Positions 1 to 10,600 of a stretch of 36,565 bases of DNA are shown here, one piece after another. Origin of the DNA: Nitrosomonas sp. (GTDB lineage Bacteria; Pseudomonadota; Gammaproteobacteria; Burkholderiales; Nitrosomonadaceae); assembly GCA_016721865.1 (NCBI GenBank), contig JADKHF010000048.1:1-36565 (forward strand), in the 5' to 3' direction. Numbering within the stretch: position 1 is the first letter of the stretch; every line of letters starts with the position of its first letter. The position numbers and the translations under genes are program-made. Below the pieces are notes generated by a model. It did not search any database, had not been told where the DNA came from, and saw only the letters and a program-made list of their open reading frames with translations.

Positions 1-3000
1 TGTTTCGTCACTGGTAATCAATAACTTGGTGGGGGATATTTTTGCCTCGAATCTAAGCGGGATGCTGACAATAACCACAGCCAATGCAGCCGATAACGGA
101 ATCAGCATTACGACTGGGTCAGCTGCAACATCAATAAATGTGTCCGCTGGCGCGGCATCCGATACTGTGAGCATCAACGCTGCTGCTTTGGCCAAGAATA
201 TTGTCCTGACCATTTCTTCTGGCGGCGCTGCAGCGGGCACAATCAATGTCACGGACCTGGCTGGAATATGACTGTTTCAGATCCGGCCAGCGGCACAATA
301 AGTGTTTCCGTAACAGATAATACAGTCGACGATGGAATTGCCATAGCAGCTGGAGCGTCAATCTCGCAATTGGCGGTGTTGCAGACGGCGATACTGTGAC
401 AGTAACAGGATTTACTGGATCTACATTGCAAAAACGATCGCTGGCACAACAGGAAAATTTAGTATTACTGCTGGCACAGCAGCGAGCAACATTACCACAG
501 GGATGGGCAATGACACGTTTATATTTGTGGCAGGTACTGGCCTGACCAGTGCGGATACAGTAAATGGTGGCGCAGGAATTGATACGGTTGCATTGACCGG
601 TAACACAGCAGCTGTAGCTGCCACCAACTTCAATAATGTGAGTAATATCAAAGCCATTACGGTTGAAAACACGACTACGAATATTGCTATCACTACGGTT
701 AATGCTTTGGTTGCAGCGGGAGCCACTTTGACACTTCAGGCAACCTCACTGACAACCGGCATACTGACATTTAACGGTGCCGCCGAAAACAAATGGAACC
801 TTTAATATTACCGGCGTGCAGGGAAACGAGCACATTATCTCTGGCGGCGATGGTAACGACGGATTTGACCGGTGGTCTGGGCAATGACTCCTGTCTGGAG
901 ATTCCGGTAATGACACTTTTACGTTTGCTGCTGTTTCTGGTTTAACCATTGCCGATACTATTGACGGCAACGCAGGAACGGATACTGTCGCCTTGACCGG
1001 AAATACAGCTTTTACTGCATCGAATGATTTTGATAATGTCAGCAACATCGAAACCATTACGCTAGGTAACACAAATACGGCTGTTACGATTACCACCAGG
1101 GATAGCCTGGTTGCTGCGGGTGCGACTTTGATATTATCAACTGCTAATACGGGTGGATTAACATTTAATGGTGCAGCCGAAACTGATGGTGCATTTAATA
1201 TTACCAGCAGTGGCGCTTCTAATGACACAATTACCGGCGGCAATGGCGCTGATAGTATTAGCGCCGGCACAGGCACTGATACCATTGCAGGCGGAGGGGG
1301 GTGACGATACTTTCACTTTTGCTGCCGGTTCCGGTTTAACTACCGCAGATACAGTGAATGGCGGGCTGGGCGTTGATACAGTCGCCTTAACCGGCACCAC
1401 TGCGATTGCCGCGACCAATTTTGACAATGTGAGCAATATCGAAGTCATTTCATTTACGCACACAACGACAAATGTCGCCATAACAACCAAGGATTCCCTG
1501 GTTACAGCGGGAGCCACTTTAACACTTCAGGCAACCGCACTGACAACCGAGTACTGACATTTAATGGCGCCGCCGAAGCAGATGGCAGCTTTAATATCAC
1601 GACGGCGCAGCGCCAATGACACAATTACCGGTGGCTCGGGAAATGACACGCTAGCCGGGGGCAATGGTAACGATAACATTACTGCGGGATTGGGCGATGA
1701 CGTTCTCTGGGGATGCAGGTAATGACAAATTTACATTTTCAGCGGTCACCGGCCTAACCAGTACGGATGTGGTGGATGGAAGCACCGGAACGGATACGAT
1801 CGCCCTGACGAGCAATACAGCTTTTACTGCATCCAATGGTTTTGACAATGTGCAGAATATTGAGGTTATTACAGTAGGCAATACCAATACAGTCGTTACG
1901 ATCACGACGCAAGATATCCTGGTAGCAGCGGGAGCCACCTTGACGCTAACGAATGCCGCCAATTCCGGAGTACTGACATTTGACGGCAGCGCCGAAACAG
2001 ACGGCGCTTTTACGATTACCGGCGGTACAGGTAATGATAGTATTACTGGAGGTTCCGGTAATGATACGTTTTCCGGAGGAACAGGCAACGATACATTCAT
2101 TTTTGCCGCTGGAACAGGATTGACGACGGATATCGTCAATGGCGGCACCGGAACCGATACGGTCACGTTGACGGGCACCACAGCAGTAACTGCAACTCAG
2201 TTCAATAATGTGAGCAATATTGAAGTCATCGCACTGCCTGATATGGTTAACACCGCTGTTAACATCACAACGGTTAATGCCTTAATTGCAGCGGGTGCCA
2301 CTTTAATACTATCAAACGCGGCCAACTCGGGTGTATTGACATTTAATGGCGTGGCCGAAACCGATGGCGCATTCAATATTACAGGCGGCGCCGGGAATGA
2401 CAGTATTGTCGGTGGTTCAAAAAATGACACACTGACTGGTGGCGACGGCGACGACAGCATAACAGCCGGATTGGGTAATGACACGCTCTCTGGGGGTCTC
2501 GGTGATGACAATTTTACCTTTGCTGCAGGTACCGGCCTGACGACAACCGACATTGTAAATGGTGGAACAGGAACAGATACGGTTGCGCTGACTGGCAATA
2601 CGGCTGTCGCCGCCACTAATTTTAACAGTGTGAGTAATATTGAAGTCATTACGGTTGCAAACACAACTGCAAATGTTGCTATCACTACGGTCAATGCTTT
2701 AGTTGCAGCAGGAAGCACTTTGACGCTTCAGGCAACCTCACTGACAACCGGAGTACTGACATTTAATGGTGCCGCCGAAACAGATGGCAGCTTTAATATC
2801 ACAGGCAGCGGCGCCAATGACACAATTACCGGTGGCTCGGGGAATGACACGCTAGCCGGAGGCAATGGTAACGATAACATTACTGCGGGATTGGGCGATG
2901 ATACCCTCTCTGGCGGCGCAGGTAATGACAAATTTACGTTTTCAGCAGTCACCGGCTTAACCAGCACGGATGTGGTGGATGGAAGCACCGGAACGGATAC

Positions 3001-3933
3001 GGTCGCCCTGACGGGCAATAAGCTTTGCTGCAGCGACTTATTTTGACAATGTGCAGAATATTGAGGTCATTACAGTGGGTAATACCAATACAGCTGTTGC
3101 GATTACTTACGCAAGATACCGTAGCAGCGGGAGCCATCTTGACGCTAACGAATGCCACCAATTCCGGAGTACTGACATTTAATGGCAGCGCTGAAACAGA
3201 CGGCGCTTTTACGATTACCGGCGGTACAGGTAATGATAGTATTACTGGAAGTTCCGGTAATGATACGATTTCCGCAGGAACGGGCAACGATACGCTTGTC
3301 GGTGGTGCGGGCAATGACAGCATTGCCAGCGGTGCCGGGACTGATACTATCATGGGTAGCGCAGGTGCTGATACGATACTCCCAGGTAGCAGCGCCAATG
3401 ACAATACCCGCCAAACAGTGATCTACAGTACTGTTTCCGATGGCGCGGCGGCGGGTGCGAGCAGTGGAGCAGACACAATTACCCAATTTGACGCCAATGC
3501 GAATAACGCCACGGATGATTTGATTCAAATCACTGGAGCCTTTAAAACAACTCTTGATGATGATAGCGATGGCGTTCTGGATTATTCGGCAAGCAACGGC
3601 ACTGATTCTGGAAATCAATCCATCGCTGGCGGCGCTAATCAAGAAGCAACTATACTGGTTGATGCGGCAGTTGAGCTTGTGCTCGCGGATTTTACTACGG
3701 CTGGGCTAGCCAATGTTCTCACTGAATTGGGAGAAGAAATTGATTTTTCTGCGTTGGCCTCGGGTGAAGAACACCTGTTTCTCATCAATTTTTCCACCAC
3801 ACAAAGTGGATTGGTACTTTATACCGCCGGATCAGGCGGAGACGACACTATAGTTGCATCGGATATCCAGATTCTGGGCATTGTGACGCATAATGATGGC
3901 ACTGGCCTCGCGGCCGGCAATCTAATATTCTAG
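1..3933 (+). CDS. Large repetitive RTX/S-layer-like secreted protein, 3' part, frame interrupted
   Basis: The gene enters from upstream of the window and stops at 3931-3933. The product is rich in Gly, Asp, Asn, Thr and Ala, with almost no Cys. It alternates Gly/Asp-rich blocks of RTX type (for example GGTGNDSITGGSGNDTFSGG near 2020-2090) with blocks of about 80 residues built around 'NVSNIEVIT...VNALVAAGATL...GVLTFNG'. RTX nonapeptides bind calcium and are typical of type I secreted proteins. The last 180 residues are non-repetitive and end in 'GDDTIVASDIQILGIVTHND...NLIF', as expected of an uncleaved C-terminal secretion signal or surface-anchoring domain. The reading frame changes at least nine times (near 265, 365, 430, 795, 890, 1300, 1550, 1710 and 3020), while all frames keep the same repeat grammar. 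This fits either sequencing indels in a repetitive gene or a young pseudogene. No transporter genes are visible. The exact function (adhesin, S-layer or toxin-like) cannot be told. Confidence 0.75.
503..3240 (+). repeat. Seven tandem ~360-420 bp coding repeats
   Basis: The conserved 'ctgacatttaatggc' block (LTFNG) recurs near 768, 1158, 1555, 1974, 2337, 2757 and 3173, giving units of about 363-420 bp. Two subtypes can be seen. One has 'TLQATxLTTGVLTFNG' (units near 503, 1310 and 2515). The other has 'NTNTxVTITTQD' or 'TNAANSGVLTFNG' (units near 930, 1735, 2100 and 2940). The stretch 1619-2045 is nearly identical to 2818-3245, so a block of about 1.2 kb (three units) was duplicated recently. 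Confidence 0.85.
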
Positions 3934-4137
3934 CAACAAGCTTTGATCGTTTAAGTTTCCCTCTTTTTCCAAGCGAGTATTCATCGGCCGCCTGAGATCC
4001 TATCTGTTTTTGTGGCATAGTTCCAGGAACAGCTATCAATAGATACATGATTGAATGCTAAATGGTTTAAAATCCCTCGTCTCACGTTTCAAGCAAATAG
4101 TTTTTTTAGTCAGCACAATTCCCGGGTTTAAACATTC

Positions 4138-4968
4138 ATGAGAGTAAATAGGCCAATCAGGCCAATAAAGAAAAAAGTAGCCGTTGTACAAACGGATGAA
4201 GCAGAACAAACATCAGTCCCTTCCAGCACACCGGCAACCCCCACCTTCAAGCTGCAGAAACTTCTGGCACAAAAAGGGACTGGGTTCGCGGCGGGAAATG
4301 GAAGCGCTGATTGCTTCCGGTGAAGTCAGTGTGAACGGCAAAACCGCTGTGGTAGGCGACCGCGTTGGCGCACTGGATGTCGTTCGGATCGGCAAGCGTG
4401 TGATTCGTCTCAATCTGGAAGAAGTTTGCCCAAGGTTCTTCTCTATCATAAACCGGAAGGCGAGATTGTAAGCCGGGATGATCCAGAGGGCCGCCCTTCG
4501 GTATTCGACAAACTGCCCTATCTCCGTTCATCCAAATGGATCGCCATTGGACGCCTGGATTTTAATACCAGTGGCTTGCTGATTTTCACAACCGACGGTA
4601 CGTTGGCCAATCGGCTGATGCATCCAAGCTTTGAAGTGGAACGCGAATATGCAGTACGGGTATTGGGAGAGCTGACGCCTGAACAGATAACGCAACTGAC
4701 CACCGGTGTTATGTTAGCCGACGGGCAGGCGGCTTTCACTTATCTGGCCGAACAAGGTGGCGAAGGCATCAATCACTGGTATCGTGTCATTCTGAAAGAA
4801 GGCAAGAATCGCGAAGTGCGGCGCATGTTCGAAGCGATTGGACTGACGGTAAGCCGCCTGATGCGTGTGCGCTTTGGCCCGATTAATTTGCCGCCAAGGA
4901 TTAAACGCGGACAATGGCTGGAATTGGATGAAAAAGAAATCCGGCGGTTGTTGAGTTTGATTGCGTGA
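4138..4968 (+). CDS. rluB: 23S rRNA pseudouridine synthase B (RluB/RsuA family), two frameshifts
   Basis: RluB converts a specific uridine of helix 80 in 23S rRNA to pseudouridine. The protein has a basic N-terminal tail, then an S4 RNA-binding domain ('QKLLAQKG.LGSRREMEALIASG...VNGK'), then the synthase domain. The family catalytic motif 'IGRLDFNTSGLLIFTTDG' lies near 4540-4595; its Asp is the nucleophile. 'GKNREVRRMFEAIGLTVSRL' near 4800 is the usual C-terminal signature. An extra base near 4280 and a missing base near 4430 throw the S4 region out of frame and back. Reading through both gives 276 residues, normal for RluB. The compensating pair suggests sequencing error rather than inactivation. 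A strong terminator follows. RluB is preferred over RsuA or RluE because of the length, but these paralogues are hard to separate by eye. Confidence 0.85.
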
Positions 4969-5016
4969 CCACCAGGAAACAATTATGCGGAACTGGTCGC
5001 ACTGCAATAGAAAACT

Positions 5017-5045
5017 AAAAACCACCGGCTAAAGCCGGTGGTTTT
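5017..5045 (+). terminator. Rho-independent terminator after rluB
   Basis: A perfect inverted repeat, aaaaccaccggct / agccggtggtttt, is separated by two A residues and ends in TTTT. It lies 49 bp after the rluB stop. The symmetric A/T flanks could let it also work for the minus-strand small-gene remnant that ends at 5080. Confidence 0.85.
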
Positions 5046-5079
5046 AACCTTATGATAGACAATAAACGGCTATCAAGTC

Positions 5080-5282
5080 TTATGCATGGGCGGAAAACAC
5101 ACGTTCAATGACACTTTCCGGTAGCGATACACGACTGAAGGCTATCGCTGGGTATAAATAATCTTCACCGGATTCGTCTATGACTCTTATCTGTCCGTGT
5201 TTCTCGGCATCGGAATCAGCGAGCACCTCGTAGAGTTTGCGCATTTCCAGCGATACTTCATAGCCTCTGTTATCAACACATT
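5080..5282 (-). pseudogene. 5'-truncated copy of small acidic protein gene (paralogue of 16620-16844)
   Basis: The minus strand reads 'CVDNRGYEVSLEMRKLYEVL...IRVIDESGEDYLYP...VIERVFSAHA' and a stop at 5080-5082. By eye it matches 54 of 66 residues of the intact protein at 16620-16844, ending in the same SAHA. Homology and the open frame stop at the 5' side near 5282, exactly where plus-strand transposase sequence begins. The start codon and first eight or so residues are missing, so the copy is probably dead. No copy of the upstream partner gene is present. The strong match suggests recent duplication or common acquisition, followed by disruption. Confidence 0.75.
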
Positions 5283-5477
5283 CAGAATGTTAATGCTTAT
5301 GGCAACCGGCTCAGACAATGGATGGCAAAGTTCCATGGTGTAGCAACACGCTATCTTGCAAGTTATCTGGGGTGGCATAGAATGGTTGACCGCCTCGGTC
5401 AGAACGTTACACCAACCCTTTGTTTCCTAATGTTCCTTGGAAAAACAAGACAATTTCAACAGTTAATTACTACATAG
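5271..5477 (+). pseudogene. 3' remnant of IS1595-family transposase
   Basis: The plus strand is open in one frame as 'HIQNVNAYGNRLRQWMAKFH' followed by 'GVATRYLASYLGWHRM...', and ends '...QFQQLITT' with a stop at 5475-5477. The 'RLxxWMxxFHGVATxYLxxYLGWHR' pattern is the C-terminal end of IS1595/ISXO2-type DDE transposases. Only about 68 residues survive; the catalytic core and left end are absent. It abuts the truncated small gene at about 5282. The family call rests on a remembered motif, so the exact subgroup is uncertain. Confidence 0.65.
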
Positions 5478-5812
5478 CCTTTAACAACTTATTCGAATGG
5501 CTTCCATTAGAAAATTATCCTAATGGAAAATCTGGGTTTATACTCGCTAATGGAAGGCGGTGGATGCCTAAACTGAAAATACCTGGAGGCAATTATCTAC
5601 CTCCGGCCTGTTTAATGTGCGCTCTCTTTGGAGGCAATCCGGGGTTCGAGTCAGTCCGGCGGGTCACGTTAGAGTGCGGGATCACAAGTCACCAAAAAAT
5701 CTGTGCGACCTCCCCCGCCACCTCAGCCCCAAAGTTACTTTCATGATCAGGGGGAGCGTCTCCTGCAATAAGCGTTAGACTGAAGCCGCAGCCGGTTTTA
5801 GATCGAGTCACT
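5478..5812. other. Intergenic stretch, no convincing gene
   Basis: I see no gene here. A perfect 9-bp inverted repeat, ttccattag (5502-5510) and ctaatggaa (5520-5528), and a third copy of 'ctaatggaa' near 5551 may be leftovers of an insertion-sequence end. A 108-codon frame over 5420-5746 has no recognisable motif and starts inside the transposase remnant, so it is not called. The promoter of tamA should lie in the last part but no clear -35/-10 pair stands out. Confidence 0.4.
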
Positions 5813-7604
5813 ATGTCAAGCACTCCATCAAAAATTGATTATTGTTATATTCGATTCTGGTCAACAATCCTGCTGCTCATCGCAATCATACCTGGCATAT
5901 CTCCAGCGCAAGAATCATTCGATATCACAAAAAATCCAACAACCGTTATATTGTCGGCACCGGACAATATTAAAGAATTTCTTGTAAAGTACTTAAAACT
6001 CCCAATGGAACCGTTTGCTGACAGTGCTGCCGAAAAAACTTTTTCTGTATCGCGCGCAAAAAGAAATTCGCAGCTTATTGGCAACAGAAGGTTATTTCTC
6101 ACCCGTAATTTCATTGTCGCACCAGACGCAAGGTGAAGTTGTTACAAAATCCGAAATCCGAGTGGATCCCGGCGTATTAACGCGCATTGGTGAAGTTTCC
6201 ATCGTGTTTCGCGGTGAAATCATACAAGCAGACGCCAAATACCAGAAACGCATTGATCAACTTCGTGCTGCATTGCCTTTGCAAGCGGGTTCACCCTTCC
6301 GTTCTTCCGAATGGGAACAAGCAAAAGCAACTTTATTATCTGACTTAACACAAGAAGATTTTGCGGCAGCAAATATTGTTACCAGTCAGGTAACGATTGA
6401 TCCTGATCAGGCACGCGCTGATCTTTTTATAGTCATTGATTCCGGACCCATTTTTTATTTTGGTGCGATACAAATAACCGGATTAGAACGTTATGATCAG
6501 ACTTTGATTACGAATCTCGCGCCATTTAAAATAGGCGACGCGTATCGACGGGATTTACTGCATCTTTTCCAGATTGCACTTCAAAAGGCGCCGCAATTTA
6601 ACACGGTCTCCGTCAATATTTCTCCCGACACATCCCAACACAAATCCATTCCTGTTCAAGTCGTTTTGACCGAAGCGCAATCGCAGCGTTTCGCATTCGG
6701 CGGCGGCTACAGCTCGAACAACGGGGCACGCGGTGAGATCAATTATCGTAATCATAATTTCCTTGATCGCGCTTGGAGTTTGACGAGCATGCTACGTCTG
6801 GAGCAAAAACGCCAAACCTTTTTTGCTGGCATTGATACACTTCCCGATCAGAATAATGTCAATTATTCATTGGGCACCAGTCTGCTAATGACTGATATTC
6901 AGAATTTAAAGACGGATGAACAAAAAATCGGTATTACGCGCAATTATCAGACGCAAGAAATTCAAATGCAGTTCGGACTGAATTGGCTACGAGAAAATAA
7001 AAAACCTGCGGGCGCAATCAATCAGATTAACGAAGCATTAACGCTTGATTGGCGCTGGCGGCGCCAGATTGTCGATGATCCGCTGCATATCCGGCGTGGT
7101 GATGTAACAGAGATTCGGATCGGGGGGGGCAGTCAGCAACTTCTATCAACTCAGGATTTTATTCGCACCTATGCGCGACATCAAAGCTGGTGGCCGATTG
7201 GCTCTAAAGATGTAATCTTGCTGCGGGCAGAAATTGGTCACACGCTTGCTTCGTCACGTTTTGGAGTTCCTCAGGAATATCTTTTCCGTGCGGGTGGTAT
7301 TCAATCGATTCGCGGCTATGACTTTAAAAGCATTGGGGTGCAGGAAGGCAATGCGATTGTCGGCGGCCGTGCCATGGCGACAGGCACCATCGAATACACG
7401 CGCTGGATAACGCATCAATGGGGGGCCGCTGCTTTTGCAGACATCGGTAGTGCTGCGGACAGCTGGCAAAAAATGCACCCTTTCATAGGTTATGGTGGTG
7501 GCGTTCGCTGGCGCAGCCCCGCGGGACCGATCGCGCTTGATCTGGCTCGATCGCATGAAACCGGAACGTTACGTTTCCATTTCTCAATGGCGGTTGCATT
7601 CTAA
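5813..7604 (+). CDS. tamA: TamA, outer-membrane translocation and assembly module (Omp85 family), one frameshift
   Basis: TamA is an Omp85-type outer-membrane barrel with periplasmic POTRA domains. Together with TamB it helps insert autotransporters and other outer-membrane proteins and takes part in phospholipid transport. A signal peptide is visible (hydrophobic 'WSTILLLIAIIPGISPAQE'). POTRA-like segments follow to about residue 260 ('EIRSLLATEGYFSP', 'GPIFYFGAIQITGLERYDQ'). The C-terminal barrel contains 'GGIQSIRGYD', the family's conserved L6 loop RGY motif, and ends in an aromatic 'FHFSMAVAF'. The frame shifts at the A6 run 6033-6038. Dropping one A joins 'DSAAEK' to 'LFLYRAQKEIRS' and gives 596 residues, close to family length. 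tamB follows nine bases later, the usual operon. Confidence 0.88.
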
Positions 7605-7613
7605 ACTTTGATC

Positions 7614-10600
7614 ATGACCAACCAAACCGATAGCAATCAGAATCCCAAGCAGACTAATCAGAAATCTAAACGATTGATCAGCTTGCTCGTTGTCTTGCTG
7701 GTGTCCATCTCGATTGCCGGGTATTGGTTATTGAACAGCCAATCAGCATTGCAGGGAACTCTCTCGGCAATCAATCAATTGAGTTCCGGGGCGATTCAAT
7801 TTGAAGGAATTCGGGGAACACTGCGAAACATTCAAATTAATAGCATTCATTTTGCCAATGAAGAATTCCAGTTAACACTGCACAATTTTCACGTGACCTG
7901 GAATCCTAATGATTTGCTTCAGAAGCAGATACGAATCGATCAGTTATCGATTGAAGCAATGGATATCCGCATACACCCTTCTCCCACTGCTGCGCCACAG
8001 CGCATTTTACCCGAAAACTTATCTCTGCCATTTGCTCTGTCAATTCATCAGATTAAAGTAGATTCAATACATTTAATCTCAACAACGCATAAAAGTTCTG
8101 ATTTTATTATTTCTGACCTTACGCTATCACTGGATAGCAGTGGACATTTCCATCGACTTAACAATCTGTATTTTCGTACACCCTGGGGAGTTTTCAGCGC
8201 TCTGGCAGAACTCAACGGAAATTCTCCTTTTGATTTGTCTGCGCAAATCGATCTGTCTGATGCCCATCAATGGGGCAATGCGCAAGCTATCATCGCCGGT
8301 AATCTGGAGCAGATGGATATTCAGATCAATGCCAAACAATCGCTTACAAAAAGAGAGCTGACTCTACAACTGCAACCATTTGCAACCAATCCAGTAACAC
8401 AGTTTCATGCGGTTTTAGAAAAGCTTAATCCGGCTAGTTTTGTTTCTGATGCACCCCATGCCAGCCTTTCCGTCACTACCAATTTGACCCGGAATGAATC
8501 CGGGCAACTGGAAGGCAAGATTCTGCTTGAGAATCATGCAGCGGCCACATTGAATGACGGCGGCCTGCCCTTTTCTGCAATCAGTACGCAAGCGCGCATC
8601 ACTTCAAACATTCTGCAGTTGCAGGATATTCATGCGCAAATTACGCCCGGCGAGATTGTTAGCGGGGATCTTATATGGCAATTAGAAGAAGCATCCGGTT
8701 CAGCCAATCTGCTTGTCAACAAATTAAATCCGCAGCATATTGATAGTCGCATCCGTGCAGCCCAAGTTTCTGGGCAAATTAGCCTGAAAAGTAATGCACA
8801 GAAGCAGTCTGCCAGCATCCAGCTTAAGGATAATTCAATCAGTTTAAATGCAGCAATCACGCGGAGTGACGATCAGGTTGCGCTCGAACAATTTCAACTG
8901 CAGCGCAACAAATCACAATTAACCGGGCAAGGAAAATTTGATCTCGGCAATGACCAATCATTTGAACTGTCAGGGAATTTAGAAAATTTTAATATTTCTG
9001 ATTTTATCCAGGCGCCGGATTCTAATCTGAATGCAGCGATCCAGCTATCCGGTCAATTGTCCCCGCAGATTTCCGGAATATTGCAATACACGATTCAAAA
9101 AAGCCGCTTGGTGAAATTCCCGGTAACAGGAGCCGGTCAGATTGCATTCAACGGATTTGACCAGTTTAAAGGTAAGGCAGAATTAAATATCGGATCAAAT
9201 CATTTTCTAGCACAAGGCGGCGCCGGTGAAACCTATCAACTCGCTGTGAATGCGCCTGCTTTAGAACAAATCGGCTTCGGTTTGGCGGGTGATTTACAGA
9301 CGCATATTCAGTGGAATGGAAACCTTCAGTCACCCGATCTTGATTTCAAGATAAAAAGCCAGCAACTCCACTTACCGGGAAATCACCACCTCTCAGGACT
9401 AGTTGCCGATGGAAGATTAAACAATGAAACCATTTCACTGAAAGCAACCATTGAAAACTATGCTGCCAGTGATAAAGCAACCCTGCAGCACGTGGAAATA
9501 AATACCAGCGGAAAAATTTCTGACCACACGCTTCTGGCTAAAGCACAGATACATGATATTTCCAAAATCCAATTAAAAGCCGTAGGCGGCCTAGACAAAG
9601 AATCACTCACGCAATCACTGCGGTGGAACGGGCAGTTAACCGAATTCACGTTTACTGGAAGAATGCCCATTCGCTTAACAGCGCCAACAATTTTGGCAAT
9701 CAGTACGGAATTGGTGTCGCTCGGTCAAACAAAATTATCCGTTTCTGATGGATTCTTAAACATCGATCAACTGCACTGGACATCGAGGGAGTGGAAAACC
9801 CAAGGTCATTTTTCAGGCATCGCTTTGCTGCCGGGTGAACATCAAGACTCAAAACAATCCTCGTTACATTTAGGCGGTCATTGGGATTTTGTTTCCAATT
9901 CGCAGTTAACTGGCAGTCTGCACATGCAGCGTGAAAAAGGGGATTGGTATTTACCCAACGAAATATCACAACCTTTGGGCTTGGAAGTAGCCCAACTCAA
10001 GGTCATCGCACAAAATGGGAAAATAACCGGCCAGTTTGAATTAGCCAGTCAATCTGTCGGCACTGCCAAAGCGCACTTGACCGTACCAACAAAGCAATCG
10101 AACAACAACTGGACTATTCCCGATGAAACACCGCTGAACGGTGAAATCATTGCCCACATCAAGAACCTGAAATGGATTGAATCCCTTTCAGGCTACAGTG
10201 TGAGTACCAATGGGCAACTTCAAGTTCAGGCAACTATACAAGGAACGCTAAAGCAACCGGACTTTAATGGCCGCGTTTCCGGCACGCAATTGAGTGTGGT
10301 TTTGCTGGAGCATGGAATAAATTTACAGCAAGGCAAGTTGATTGCCAATTTTCACCAATCAAACTTAAAGATTGAACAACTCCACTTCATCACCCCGCAC
10401 GAACCGCCGCCGGATGACCGGTTTTTTAAGGATGTAAAGTTGGATAGCACATCAGGCTTCCTGACAATTACCGGAAATATTGGCCTTGTTGGCAATGAAA
10501 GCCAGTTGGATTTCAAAATAAATCAAATCCCTTTCACGCACAAAACAGATTATTGGATCGTCGCATCCGGTTCCGGTCAGGCTAGGTTCCATAAAAATAA

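Noticed and set aside
1651..2718. Long minus-strand open frames rich in Val/Pro/Leu across the repeat gene
   Set aside because: They are mirror products of the Gly/Thr/Asn-rich repeats, lack start signals and match no family.
500..3300. Regular repeats resembling a CRISPR or satellite array
   Set aside because: The repeats are long, divergent, translate as related protein units and lack constant-length spacers.
5640..5672. T-arm-like 'ggggttcgagtca' suggesting a tRNA or attachment site
   Set aside because: No matching acceptor stem, D-arm or anticodon arm can be built around it.
5420..5746. 108-codon plus-strand frame as a gene
   Set aside because: It starts inside the transposase remnant in another frame, has no motif and no ribosome-binding site.
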